Numbered from the stretch's first letter, positions 1 through 11,879 are shown. The stretch is 64,000 nt of DNA from Aphrophora alni (GCA_963513935.1 OY740772.1:16152098-16216097), one strand, 5' to 3'. Program-made: numbers and translations. Notes: generated by a model from the letters alone, not told the origin.

Positions 1-1010
1 TTGTATTTTTTGAAAAATGTAAATGGCAATTTCTCGTAAACCATTTAAGATTTCAAAGTAATTTTTTTAGGTATAATTCTCCTTAAAATTAAGAAGCATT
101 AGATGTGCATATTATTGGTATTCGTAAGTATTAAAAAAAATTACACAAAATTGGGTAAAAATATTAAAATATTGAAATTTTAATAGCTCGTCTCATCTCC
201 AAATTTAATTCTGCTAATATTAGGTTATAGATACTTTCAAAAATGAAAAACTCATTTTTTTGCCTTAAAAAATATCAAGGGACCCCCTTACGATTTTGGA
301 AAGGTTGAAAATTGGCTGTTTTCTCTATTTAAAATATCAGACACTATAAAAGTTATTTTCAATTTGAAAAAAAAAAACCACAGTCAAATTTAAACTCTCT
401 TTTTTCTTCATATAAAAGTTAGGATGAATAGTTAGGGAACCACAGGCGTTTTAAAAAGGGATTGCAAGTGGCGAAACGTGAAATGTTAAAATTCGGTATT
501 TTTATTCACATATAAACTGCAATTTCTCGTAAACCATTTAAGATTTCAAAGCATTTTTTTCAGGGATCATACTCCTTATAATTATAAAGGCATATCATTA
601 GTAATCTAAAATATTGAAAATTTTATACAAAATTGGATAATAATATTTTTTAAAAATAATTAAAATTTGAAATTATAGACTCCAAATTTAATTCTGCTCC
701 TATTAAGTTATAGAAACTTTCAAAAATCGGAAACTCATTTTTCGGACTTAAAAAATATCAAATAACCACGATTTGCAAAGGTTCAAAATTGGCTGTTTTT
801 TCTATTTAATTTCTCGGAAACTATAAGAGTTAAATTTTATTTTTAAAAACCAACTAAAATTTGAACTTTCCTCTTTTCTTTTTTAAAAGTTCATATAAGT
901 AGGATGAATAGTTAGGGGAGCTATGGCGTTTTAAAATGGGATTGCAAGTGGCGAAACGTGAAATGATAAAATCTGGTATTTTTATTCACATATAAACTGC
1001 CGCTTTCCAT
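1..1010. repeat. Tandem ~485 bp repeat, two units, cut by window edge
   Basis: Two head-to-tail copies of one AT-rich unit. The landmark 'aatttctcgtaaaccattta' occurs at 28 and again at 521. A second landmark, 'aggatgaatagttaggg', occurs at 421 and 901, and is followed both times by 'attgcaagtggcgaaacgtg' and 'tttattcacatataaactgc'. The spacing is 480-493 bp because of small indels. The left unit is incomplete at the window start, so this may be the end of a longer satellite-like array. No coding potential is visible. Confidence 0.85.
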
Positions 1011-1589
1011 TACCAACTCAATTGAATGATTAATCGATACTGTGTGTTGGCTTCTCTTCTTCTAAATTATGAAACCTTTTAAAACGTGATTTCTAAATTA
1101 TCTCACGTAAATCGTAGATTCAGTTTCCTTTCTGTCCAGATCACAGATGTTATGCAAGCTATCGATAGAGAAAATAATACTACTGTAGATGCTAGAGGGT
1201 GTTTCTAATTAAATATGTTAAGACCACCATTGTAACAACATTAGATAATACTGTAAACCTCTGTCAAGTCAAACCCTATTAATTCTGACTTAATTTAATC
1301 CGTGCAATCCTTGTTTCACGATAATCGAAAATGTAGCTAGGATCTAGTCACTCGACAGCAGATGTATTCATGGATCGTTTCTCGCTAATTGCGTGGTCAC
1401 CTACAGCTGGTGTCAGTTACTTTGCTACTCAACTGTCTGTTCCTATACTAGTGTACTTGACTAGCTACTTTATTCGCCTATCTACTCGACCCGTGTAAAC
1501 GAGCCTTAACTGTTACAGTCTTTTAATTCTACCGTCCATAAGTGTACTGTGCGTTCAGTGATACTATCATTTGCTAATACACTACGTTC

Positions 1590-1830
1590 CGAAATTAAGA
1601 ATCAATTACATCATCAAGTTATAAACCTAGAATATGAGAAATATGAAAAAGGTCAACATAACTAAGTAGATACCTTAGAGCCACTTTGAAAACTTTAAAC
1701 TAAAACCAGAACTCTACGAAAAGAACCAAGGGCCCTTGGCTACCTATGCTAGTAGTCAAAATAACTAAGGCTATACATGTCTCCAAAAAAACAAGATGAA
1801 GATCAGAATATAATATATTTATAAACATGA
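1590..1830 (+). repeat. Family J dispersed repeat, partial copy
   Basis: Resembles the repeats at 9.7 kb and 20.5 kb. In order it has 'atcaagttataaacctagaa', a 'gagaaatatgaaaaaggtcaacata' stretch, a purine-rich middle and 'agtcaaaataactaaggctata'. The terminal AACGTTT-type motif seen in other copies is missing, so the left end is truncated or diverged. Non-coding. Confidence 0.6.
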
Positions 1831-1984
1831 ATAGAATTTTAAAAAACAGATTGAAAAGTATTCTTCTAGTTTATCTAAGCTCTGTGTGGACGCCGTGGAA
1901 TGTTGCCAACGTACAAGCTCTTCCGACTCTTAAGCAAGAACAACCTTCAGAGGTTCATCTACACTTATACTGGAATGACAATCC

Positions 1985-2205
1985 CAAGGGACCCTAGCTA
2001 GATCTACACCTTTTGTCATGTAGTTTGGGTTAGATTCAACTTTCTAATCATGTCTTTCTTAACCAACTCTTGTTTTCTTCCAACCATGTCGCTACTTGAC
2101 TATTTAAGGGCAAGGGGTTTTGTGTTATGGTATTTTCTTCCTTTTATTTTACAAGGTGATGAAGGAGAGCTTTTTTGTTTTTAAACATCAAGAAAAATCT
2201 AGCTA
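1985..2205 (-). repeat. Family F dispersed repeat (minus orientation)
   Basis: One of about nine copies of a ~230-270 bp non-coding repeat. Landmarks, read on the opposite strand from the 30.6 kb and 62.5 kb copies, are 'ctagctagatctacac', 'aaccaactcttgttttcttcc', 'caaggtgatgaaggagagc' and 'ttaaacatcaagaaaaa'. Its size and dispersal suggest a SINE or small non-autonomous DNA element. I see no tRNA-type promoter boxes. Confidence 0.7.
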
Positions 2206-2584
2206 GAACATCAATAATTAATTATTGACTTCAATATTGAAGCAAGAGGGTACCAAACATTGACTGTCACGTTCATGTTGAACGAAGGGATGAATGACTT
2301 CATTTGCCCAATTTTGAATCTTATAAAGATGTACATGTCCTAAACTATATAAAGTGACCTCATCACTAAACATATTTTAGTCCAGAACATCCATTGACTT
2401 TAAGTTTGTGTTCGAAATATACATCCATGTATTCTCAACCATTGACCCACCGCAGCAATCAGTAGTCCGCGGACCGTACAGCAGTGCGCACTATAAACAT
2501 TATGTCGGTAACTAAGTATACATGTGTATGTGCATTTTGTGTGTGTGTAATATTTTTATATGTCTTCGTAAATGTTTTAATGTT

Positions 2585-2760
2585 TTAACGATCTCTACAG
2601 AGATACAACTGAAGATGGAGTCCCGACTCCGAAACGCGTCTTGAGAACAAGACAAGTAAAGTCACATGACGGAACAAATGAGGTAATTTATTACTACATA
2701 TTATTTGTTAAAATATTACTGTTTAATTTAAAACTTAACTTCCTGTCACTCCTAACTGTA
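2585..2760 (+). other. Family K repeat with hammerhead-ribozyme-like core
   Basis: At 2609-2615 lies CTGAAGA, matching the hammerhead consensus CUGANGA. A hairpin follows: GGAGT (2617-2621), CCCG loop, ACTCC (2626-2630). Then GAAAC (2631-2635) and GCGTC (2636-2640). CAA just upstream (2606-2608) can pair with TTG just downstream (2641-2643) as the base of stem I. ACGCGT could form a two-base-pair stem III, with C2640 at the cleavage position. One extra T (2616) lies between the core and stem II, which departs from the canonical fold. Downstream 'agtcacatgacgga' is shared with the copy at 12.2 kb. Self-cleavage is inference only. Confidence 0.45.
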
Positions 2761-3800
2761 AACAAAATATCTTTTAAAACTGACTGATATATGATCACAT
2801 CATCTGTTACTATTGATCAGTCCGGAATGCCGACTTGCTCCATAAAAATCTCTTCGCTACAAAATAGTCGTATAAGCACAAAGAGGTTAACAATACTGAT
2901 AGCTCAGAACTTCTGGACAGTAAATCTTGTGCCCTGCCACAGTGTCGCTTGTGGAATTTACAGTCAGACTCTTCCGTTGACAGTTGCTACACGGATCGTC
3001 TGAAAACAGATTAAGCTAGACATTTCACAAAACGAATTTATTGTTTAATGCATGCTTATTTGAAAATTATTGGTGTTTTTATAATTTAATTTTACAACAA
3101 AAAAGGTTTTAATTTAATTGATTTTATTTGATAAACAGTTCAAGATATGGTATTAACTTTTTTTACACACTCAGTAACATAACCATATTCGACGTAAGTT
3201 ATATAACGATTGTGTGTTAGAGGGGTTCATTTAATAACAATGTATGGTTCAGTTTACTATATTTTAGTATAACCTTATTTTAACCATTACAAATGAGTAT
3301 ACGTTATACGTGGGCCAATTATCTAGACAATAGTTTTATATTTATATTTGATTATCGTTGGTTTTATTAATTACTTAAATCAATACAATGTTTTTATTAT
3401 ATTTAACTCAGAGCAAAAACAATATTACGACAAGAAAGTTAGTTCTCTTCGTATAGGCTGTTCTGTACGAAGTTAATACAAAAACAGGAAGTTTGCTGGA
3501 GCTTAACCATTCCTGGACTGTGATCCTGAAGACTTCAACGACGTCGATGGCACTCTGGCAACATCCGACGCTCTTTTTTGGAACCATAAACTCCCCTAAC
3601 TCTAAATCGAGTTTTTCACCATACCCAAATGTCTTAAACTTAAAATTTACAAAATTATATCTTTAAGGATGATTTCTGTTTCAACAATAACTTCCCTAAG
3701 AGCACTTTTGAGGATATGGCAAGCAATACGTTCTGATTTAGGGGTTAAACAATTTAGAAAAGGCAGATTCACACAACTTCTGAGATATTGACATTTATGA
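2761..3800. other. AT-rich DNA with no recognisable feature
   Basis: No gene, array or clear repeat seen. A 70-codon open frame at 2791-3003 has no recognisable domain and looks like chance. Some dispersed-repeat decay is possible but I could not match it confidently to the families in this window. Confidence 0.5.
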
Positions 3801-3839
3801 ATTATACACACTTATTCTTTGAGGGGATTACTATAGTCA

Positions 3840-4080
3840 GTATGGGGTAGGCAATCCCCACGGTCCCAGCTGGATCTACACATTTTACAATGGCTTAAGT
3901 TAGATCCCTCTCTTTTATTTTTTTATTAGGTCTTTCTTGTCCAAATATTTATTTCTCGACCTTGACACTATTTTATAGCTAGAGGTTGTTATTATATGTT
4001 CTTTTCATTTTCTCTTATAAGGTGATGATTACCGAGAGGATATTTTCGTTTAAGCAACAAGAAAAAATATACGAAATTAT
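3840..4080 (-). repeat. Family F dispersed repeat (minus orientation)
   Basis: Same landmarks as the other F copies: 'cagctggatctacaca', 'ttagatccctctctttt', 'aggtctttcttgt', 'ataaggtgatgattaccgag' and 'taagcaacaagaaaaaat'. The pyrimidine run here (ccctctctttt) corresponds to the place where the 44.5 kb copy carries a long (CT)n tract. Confidence 0.75.
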
Positions 4081-4531
4081 GGTGCATATAATTAAATTAA
4101 AGAAATAGCTTATGTTTTGGGAGACTGAGAAGGTCCTACATTTCTATGAAGTAAGAAGGGATCGTTAGTCGATATTAATAGTAGGAACCATAGCATGGGG
4201 TGGGACTTATAAAAATTTTCAGAAACTTTAAATATAATATAATGAGGCATAATTAAATAAATATTGGTGGTGCTTAAATATTTTTATTCTGATTCAACTT
4301 TTGATTAAGCTGGTGTGTGTAATTTCATACAGCTATTTGTAAAGACTCTCATAGTATTTATTTTTTGTTCCTGTTATTTCATTTTTATAGTGATCACGGT
4401 TACCCTACACGTTGCTATGGGAACACTAGTTACAAAACTAGATAAAACATGTTCACCTACGTGACTCAATTTTTGCTTTAGAACATAATTCGCTATTTGG
4501 GTGATTTTAATTTTTGTTCCATTTCAATATA

Positions 4532-5075
4532 TACAGAATGTAACAAAAAAGGTAGACGGGCTATTCATTTTCGGATTGTATACATCAAAACCAATAAAAA
4601 TGTCAAATAACATATGGAGGAATTTCTTTTAATTTTCCGTCTATCCGCCGCTTTGTTTTTTCAAAATGTTAGACTAGTTTTGATTGTTTTAGACAATCGT
4701 CGAGAAATTATATTTTTAGTTTTTTGTCAATAACTTGGCTATTCTTTAACCTACAGAAAAAGTAAAAAAAAAAATTTTGTCGTTAGGAAAGAAACATGTG
4801 TTGTCTCTTTTAAGTTTTTTGCAAAGTTAACGGTTTTTGAGATATCGTTCGTTAAAGATTTAAATTTCCGCTAATTTTTTAAATTATTAAAATAAAGTCT
4901 TAGTGTTTGGTACACTTGTAAAAGTAACATACAAAATATTTATACTAAATTTGAACTCAATATATTTACTATTTATTCAGTTATATAGACGGAAAGTGAA
5001 GAGGAATTCAACTATATGTTATTTGACATTTTTCATTGGTTGTGATGTATATAATCCGAAAGTGAACAGACAGTC
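4532..5075. mobile_element. MITE-like inverted-repeat element, family M, copy A
   Basis: A ~540 bp non-coding element with inverted ends. The left end (4561-4614: 'ctattcattttcggatt', then 'aaaaccaataaaaatgtcaaa') is the reverse complement of the right end (5014-5068: 'tttgacatttttcattggtt', then 'aatccgaaagtgaa'). The interior carries 'gttaacggtttttgagatat' and 'tttggtacacttgtaaaa', shared with copies at 38.9 and 54.0 kb. The outer edge resembles the 'cagggtgtaac' terminus found at the right end of the 54 kb copy. No transposase is present, so movement would depend on an enzyme from elsewhere. The open frame at 4903-5088 lies in the repeat and is not a gene. Confidence 0.75.
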
Positions 5076-5489
5076 TACATTGAAATGACTGTTTGAAACT
5101 AGTGGGTGTTTGAGTGGGTTATTTGCCTTGTTATCGGTGAACTGTATATTTAAGCGTTCCTTTGTCAGAAGGGTTTTGTATTTACTTCATTTTCGTTAAT
5201 ATTTTTATTTTTTCATGTTGGTACAAGAAAGATAATGGAAGCGATTTAATAGCAATACGTGTTCGTATGGTTCGATTCCGTGAGTATAAATAGAGCATAA
5301 GTCTATTTTTACTTAATTTCGCTTATTTTTTCGTACTAGATTTGTTTTTATTTCAAATTTTTCATAAGTCCTTTGATTTATTCAATGGTTGTATGGGAGA
5401 CGTAGGTGAATTGTTGCAATTAATCATGTAGATATAGAAGCTACAGAATAATGGAGTAATCAAATCGAAAAGTGAAAGATAGAAAATCA

Positions 5490-6230
5490 AGATAATTAAA
5501 GGTGAAACAAGGATGTCCAAATTCACTCTTATCATGTGTTTATAATACTATATATAATGAGTTAAACTTTTTCAGTAAGATAATTAGTTTAATGTTTATC
5601 AAAATTGAGTTTTAAGGATATTGAGTGGCAAATAACGAATAAGTATTTTCAATAAATGCTGAAGAATTGGCAGAGGTAGAAAGCTGCTTGATAAAACCAA
5701 AGTAATTACAGACTTAGGAAAGACACCATAGGGTATAATGGGAGATAAGATTACAAGTATTTGGGTCCTTTCACCAGAGAAGTGATTAGCACAATTATAT
5801 TTGGTCTCTCGGGAGAACTGTTAAACGAACTGAAAACGAAGGTATTGTGTAGTGGATATCCAGTTATTCTGTATGGATGTCTTACAAGGTAAACTAGATA
5901 AGAGATAGAGACAAACCCGTCTAGAATGATTAGGAGTACGAAGAGACAGGTTAGTGTGAGCAATAATAAAATATCGAGAATGTTGAAACTGAAGAACATA
6001 GAGAAAAAGACAAGTGGTTCAGCCATTTGGCTAAAATGAAAGATAAACACCGTACAAATTATGTACAGAATGGATTCCCAGAGACAAGTAGAGAAATAAG
6101 AAAGACCTCTCTCCGCTGGAGCGACGGCATAGAGGAGAAAATAATCAATGTTTTTCCAGTAAAACAAAAGATGTTAATGTATGGTTGGATGTTTTCAGAA
6201 GATTTCAGAGATTTTAAAAATACTTAAAAT
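5490..6230 (+). pseudogene. Degenerate non-LTR retrotransposon reverse transcriptase
   Basis: Relic of a LINE pol gene, broken by frameshifts and stops but with family landmarks in the right order. Near 5505 the translation KVKQGCPNSLLSCVYNTIYN matches the reverse transcriptase block usually written GVRQGCPLSPLLFN. Near 5660 NAEELAEVE resembles the region just after the catalytic aspartates. Near 5850 SGYPVILYGCLTR matches the common VLLYGCETWTL block. From about 6000, EHREKDKWFSHLAKMKDK matches the C-terminal RWFGHLARM motif, and the last frame runs to a stop at 6227. The catalytic FADD/YADD box is not recognisable. The style is RTE/CR1-like. The antisense frame at 5751-6167 is a shadow. Not functional. 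Confidence 0.75.
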
Positions 6231-6743
6231 TTCTTTGATGGTTTTTTCCATCCAGTATACGATATAAGTTTCTTCTCGTCACGTTTAAGAACTTCAGGAA
6301 ACCGAAAAAAGTGATGTTTGACATACCGTCCGTCCGTCGTCGTTGACGTCATATCAGTCACAAAAATAAAGTTAGGAACAGGAAATTCAGTATTGGGGAC
6401 TAAAGTGTACTCAAGTAGAACCCTATTGAATTTCAGAAAAAATCTAATCGAAATCGTAAAAATATCGGAATAACAGTTTTAACGTGTGTTATTCAACTTA
6501 TAACACAGTAAAAAATACAAATTCACAGATTTTAGTTTTGGATGTAGTCGTACCAACCCTACATTCCCATGGTGTCAAATAGCAAAATTAGTCTCAAAAA
6601 TATAATTTTGATCTTTGACCTTCGAAGAAAATGTGATATTCGTTTAGTTACGAGATACAGAGTCGAGTCACCGACACGAGCGTAGCGAATGGATGCTTCT
6701 TCACATATGTACTGCTTTGAGGCCCGTTAGTGCCAAGACACTG

Positions 6744-6802
6744 TTACGTTAGGTTAGGTTAGGTTAGGTTAGTTTAGGTTAGGTTAAGTTAGGTTAGGAC
6801 AG
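6744..6802. repeat. Interstitial (TTAGG)n array, short
   Basis: About ten TTAGG units with minor variants (TTTAGG, TTAAG) followed by 'acagaagttaggtta', the same junction text used in the composite array at 7.97-8.45 kb. TTAGG is the ancestral insect telomere motif, but the array is flanked by ordinary DNA, so it is internal. Confidence 0.9.
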
Positions 6803-7424
6803 AAGTTAGGTTACCTTTCATCTACGAAGAAATCAACTTTTGGGCGTTACACGTAGAGGATCTGCTTGTATGATTGAGCTGGTTAGGCGTCTATCAATTT
6901 ATTAAAATAATAATTTGCAGAAGCAGTGTAACGTTATTTGTATAACATCGTATTTAGTGAAAATTGTTTGTAACTGAAGTATAACTTCGTTTTAGCAACT
7001 GAGGCTTTAGTTCTTTGAAGAACATCAATAATGTTTTGTTAATATTATTCAAGTGAAAAACTTGGTCAAAGCTGGTTGTTGAAAACACTAAAGTTTGAAG
7101 TGTTGTTTCTCTCGACAATAAGGAACGAGTATCAAAAGCAATTTGATTTATCCGTGTCTTGATATTTGACACAAAAAGTGTATAAATCCAGCTGGTAAAT
7201 ATTGCTCGCATCACTTTACTGAGCTAAGAAAATTTGCAATATCGTTTTTGTATGTTATTTTATTATGATCACCATAAAACGTAGTAATTCAAATGAAATA
7301 AAACTCTAGTATCCTTCAAATAAAACAATAAATGTGTTAAACTAACTTAAGGTTTATAACGTAAGGCCACTATAAAGGACTTCTACTGAACTCGATTTCT
7401 TACAAAGTTCTTCAACTAACTCAA

Positions 7425-7600
7425 GGATTGTCTTCTTCTTTAATCTCGTTTTCTAATGTCCTTCTCCACATTATCCTGGATCTCCCAGATCTTCTTTCTC
7501 GTGGGTTCCACTCCAGAGGATGCTGACCAATACTAAGGTTTCCTGAAACAATGCTCCCTCTTTTTATAGCCTCAGCTGTTTGAAATTTTCACATCTATCT
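7425..7600 (-). pseudogene. LINE reverse transcriptase C-terminal tail
   Basis: The reverse strand translates without interruption as SIGQHPLEWNPRERRSGRSR, then IMWRRTLENEIKEEDNP and a stop near 7432. This matches the conserved C-terminal tail of RTE/CR1-like LINE polymerases (QALxWNPQGKRxRGRPxxTWRRxLExEIK). Upstream (7531-7600) the same frame gives KRGSIVSGNL, aligned to the usual link before that tail. The rest of the gene is absent, consistent with 5' truncation on insertion. Homologous to the more decayed copy at 11.9 kb. Confidence 0.75.
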
Positions 7601-7969
7601 GAGAGATTTCAGGATACAATTTTTTCCAAAATAAGTTGAGAATTCATTTCGGGTAATTATTAACAAATATTTGTTTTTTATATTGTCAGCTGTGACATTC
7701 ATGTAAGGATTTCATATTTGTTTTTTAAAAAATCCTCAGTTTACTTCTCCTTCACATTTGTTGAACAAATACAAATTTGTCTTTTATTATTCGTTGGATA
7801 TCATCATCAGTCTCACCTGTTTTTGTGACCAAACTGCAGAAATACTGGAACAGGTCCTGATTACTATCACAAACTATCTGATTACCCGGTGTTGTCCGGG
7901 TATTTATTTATTCAGTATCTTACAATGTAAATATCCTAAACTATGAATATTTGCTGTTTAGGACAGATT

Positions 7970-8447
7970 AAGTTAGGTTAGGTTATTACACTCTAAATTA
8001 ACCGCTAACAATTTATTAGGTTAGGTTAGGACAGAAGTTAGGTTAGGTTATTACACTCTAAATTAACTGCTAACAATTTATTAGGTTAGGTTAGGTTAGG
8101 TTAGGACAGAAGTTAGGTTAGGTTATTACACTCTAAATTAACCGCTAACAATTTATTAGGTTAGGTTAGGACAGAAGTTAGGTTAGGTTATTACACTCTA
8201 AATTACCCGCTAACAATTTATTAGGTTAGGTTAGGACAGAAGTTAGGTTAGGTTATTACACTCTAAATTAACCGCTAACAATTTATTAGGTTAGGTTAGG
8301 TTAGGTTAGGACAGAAGTTAGGTTAGGTTATTACACTCTAAATTAACCGCTAACCATTTATTAGGTTAGGTTAGGTTAGGTTAGGACAGAAGTTAGGTTA
8401 GGTTATTACACTCTAAATTAACCGCTAACAATTTATTAGGTTAGGTT
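7970..8447. repeat. Composite minisatellite: TTAGG runs alternating with a ~36 bp spacer
   Basis: Seven copies of the spacer 'ttattacactctaaattaac', continuing 'cgctaacaatttatt', are separated by TTAGG runs and 'acagaagttagg'. Unit length alternates because the TTAGG run before 'acagaag' has either two or four repeats. Spacers differ by only single bases (aactgc, acccgc, aaccat), so the array expanded recently. Non-coding. Confidence 0.95.
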
Positions 8448-9002
8448 TATAAAACTCTGTTTTTTAACGACTTTAGAAGAGTTGCGAAATTTTATTCACG
8501 TATTAAATTTAGCAGAAGATTACATACTTTATTTTCACATATAAAAAGAAAGTAGCACAATAACATTATTTATCTTTGGAAAGTGTAATCTAAACTTTAC
8601 GACAGCACAGAGGTTCTATTAACAATAAAAAGAAGGAATATCTGTTTTATCTTTACAACGAATGAATAAGATGGGCATTGCTTTCACTAATCTATAATTT
8701 GTGTTGTAGTGGTGCCGTGTTCGGTGTTGGTATGTTTATAGCTTTTGTTAAAATAAAGTGCGAACGTCAACTAGCTATGTATTCCGATGTTATGCTACAA
8801 AATATTATAAAGACTCATTTTATTTACCCAAATAAAGTCTGGTAAGTTTGGTGAACCCCAAAAATGTCTAAATCCGTATTTCGACTGATCTTCACATTTC
8901 ACCGCTTCAGAAAACTGATTTTCGACATCCCGTCTGTCCGTTTCGTTGTCTTCTGTATTCTATGTAAGCACGATAGCGGCCACAAAAATCAAGGTAGGTT
9001 GT

Positions 9003-9163
9003 GGTTAGGTTAGGTTAGATTAGGTTAGGTTAGGTTAGGTTATGTTAGGTTAGGTTAGGTTAGGTTAGGTTAGGTTAGGTTAGGTTAGGTTAGGTTAGGT
9101 TATGTTAGGTTAGGTTAGGTTAGGTTAGGTTATGTTAGGTTAGGTTAGGTTATGTTAGGTTAT
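9003..9163. repeat. Long interstitial (TTAGG)n array
   Basis: About 160 bp of nearly pure TTAGG on the plus strand, with interspersed TTATG variants at 9041, 9101, 9131 and 9151 and one TTAGA near 9017. It is the longest uninterrupted TTAGG run in the window. Non-telomeric sequence on both sides makes it interstitial. Confidence 0.95.
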
Positions 9164-9689
9164 TTGGTATAATCATATTTTATAAATATCTTATTAAAAC
9201 TCAGAAAACCGAATTGAAAATGCCAAATTGGTAGCCATTTGAAACAGTTTTGTGTACAATTCTTAGTACATCTTATAACATAATAAATTAGATACAACTT
9301 TCCATATTTCAATTCTACATTTATGTTGTCAACCCTATATCTCTTATATAACAGATAGTTATTGACACCTTAGAAGCTTGCCGAGAGTTTAACACTAGAA
9401 TAACCCTTGATTTATGAATAGCCTACAATTTAACATTTCTTACAAGACCCAAGAAAACAATATTTATCATTACATTTAGAGGATCTGCTTGGATTACATT
9501 GTACTTACCGAAATCGCGTCCATCAAATAGTTTCCTTTCACATAATAATTATAATAATAATAATAATTTTTTTACAATTTTTAAAACATATATTGACACA
9601 TTGATGGACGATGAATATTCTTGATTGATTGTGAAAGATGGGTTATGATTGATTCGGATATTTTTTTACCGTTTGTGTATATAAAACTG

Positions 9690-10030
9690 ATGGCGTTTCG
9701 AGAGTTTTAATTAACTTCCGTTATTAGGTGATAAACCTAGAACATGATAAATCTAAAAAGGGGAATATAACCTGGCAGTCAAATTGGAAAAGTAAAACTG
9801 TTAATCTAAGAGGAAAGAACTTAGGTGTGAGCAGTCAAAATAAACAAACATGATCAGAAAGAACAACAAGTCACTGAACTGCACAACACAAGAAAAAACA
9901 CCAAGATGAAGTGAGAACCTACACGGTCCAACTAACAAAATATGGGTAGTATACCAACTGGATGGTTACCTAACGGTTTTTTTTCTGTGAACAATTTTTT
10001 GTCTCCTCTATAAATAGTTTATCGCGTGAA
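9690..10030. repeat. Family J dispersed repeat
   Basis: Left end 9693-9744 reads, on the minus strand, 'ggtttatcacctaataacgg', then a hairpin-capable stretch, then CTCTCGAAACGCC. This is the hammerhead-like motif with its first box mutated (CTAATAA in place of CTGATGA). The body shares 'agtcaaaataaacaaacatg', 'caacacaagaaaaaacacca' and 'gtccaactaacaaaatatgggt' with the 20.5 kb copy. Non-coding. Confidence 0.65.
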
Positions 10031-10894
10031 ATATCGTAATACCATGAATGACGGAAAAAACTTTAGTTTGTTTTAACATGTGTTTAAGTAAAGTAATACC
10101 TGTGTTTAAGTAAAGTAAATGTGCTTATTAATTGATGTAATCTAATATAATAACAACTAAATAATAATAAAGTTTTTGAATTAAATATATAGAATTATTA
10201 TTGTGTTTATTATCATTATTGACATATTTAATTTTCTGATGGTTTAATGAAGACTGAAAACGATTTTACAATTATTTTGGTTTGTATAAAGAAATTGCGA
10301 AGATATAACTCGGTTTGAGAACGTGTAGGAGATAAGAGTAGGAAAACAAACAAAAATAACTTTTAAAGTTACAAACCGTCTGTTTATTGTAGAACCTTTC
10401 TCATATATCCATAACATAAATCATACTATACGAGTATACTGAAAATGATTCGATTTTGTCTTCCAGTAAAAGTGAAACAAGATTCTTAGAATCTCAAATT
10501 TCACTAAATGGATTCCTATTAAATTTTGAAGACCACTTGAAATAATATTACATTATTTTAATAATTTGGAATCAAATGAAGTAGTAAGTGAAATGACAAT
10601 ATCGTTTTTTGTGCAGACACAATGCATTTCTCAACACAGTAAATGGAGATCCCGGAATAGCTGTTCATTCAATTACTTCAACATATTACTGCATCTTGTG
10701 TGGGAAGAGTTAGATTACAGTCTATTTCTGTCTTGTCAGAGAGGATTATAAGGAATTTGTTATCAAGATTTATGCTTAGTTTCATAAGAAGTATGAAGAA
10801 AGTAATATAGGGTCAAAAATAATGGTTACGTCTTTCGTAATGGTCTTGTGTTCGACAAATATCTGTTTTTAGGACTGCGTTTATGTAATAAAGT

Positions 10895-10990
10895 CGTCTG
10901 TTATTTATACTCCATCTTTTCTATCAGGTCTTTCTTGATTAAGGGGAGCATGTAGCTTATCATGTCCCCATGTCATTTAAAAGAGAAAGT
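10895..10990 (-). repeat. Family F fragment
   Basis: Short match to the family F region 'catctttcctatcaggtctttcttgat', in minus orientation. Both ends have decayed. Confidence 0.4.
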
Positions 10991-11879
10991 ATTGCTCTGC
11001 ATAGGTACCATTATCTTCTAAACTATTTGGTCTACTGACTTCAAATTTTAGGTACTTATTCTATATAAATACCACGTCAAATCCATGCATGTATGTAAAA
11101 ATTTCTTTATTAGTTAAAAAAATATATAACTTATTAAATACACACAAAAATAATGATATTTTATATTATTTAAATAAGTTTTAAATAGACTTCAACTAAA
11201 CATAGAATCATAAATATGCATGATTGTGCTTACCATGTACTCAGGAACAACTTTGCCAAATTTCAAGTAAGTAGGTTTATTACTTTATTTACAACTTGTA
11301 TGTACTAAAATGTACAAAACACTACTTTCTGTAAATTGAGATTAAAGTAGTCTTACACTTTCACTGCAACACTAACCTGGTCAGTAATCAGCCTCTTCAC
11401 TTTTTTCAATTTTTCTCCTTCTTACTCTTTTCTTATTATTCTCCTATTGAACTTATTTTTCTGCCTTTTTAATTATATTTATATCAATGTCGCCCAGTTC
11501 TTCAACCACAATCCGTTCTGGTTTGATACTTAATCTTTCTATGACAATAACTTTTGCTACAGCACCCTCATTGAAACATAAAATTGCATCACTTACTTCT
11601 AGTTTTAGTGTTTGTACGCTTACAAAAGTAGTTTTTGGTTGCTTATTTAATATAATACTATTTATTTATGCTCTCATTCTGAGTTTTGGGGTGTAGACAA
11701 ATTTTGAGCAGAGTTTGATTTGACAAGTACTTATATATAGGTTTTATTACTTAAATGATTGATTTAGGTATTGAATGATTGTGTTTAAAATACTTCAGCT
11801 TATTATTTGCTTCGGCTTTTCTAAATTTACAACATTATATATATAAAAGTTACACTTTTTTCACTAAAGGTTATTCGCC

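Noticed and set aside
5751..6167. 138-codon minus-strand open frame, hydrophobic
   Set aside because: Antisense to the plus-strand LINE relic whose motifs (LYGC, KWFSHLAKM) explain the sequence.
9003..9163. Chromosome end (telomere)
   Set aside because: The array is short, has TTATG variants, and has ordinary sequence on both sides.
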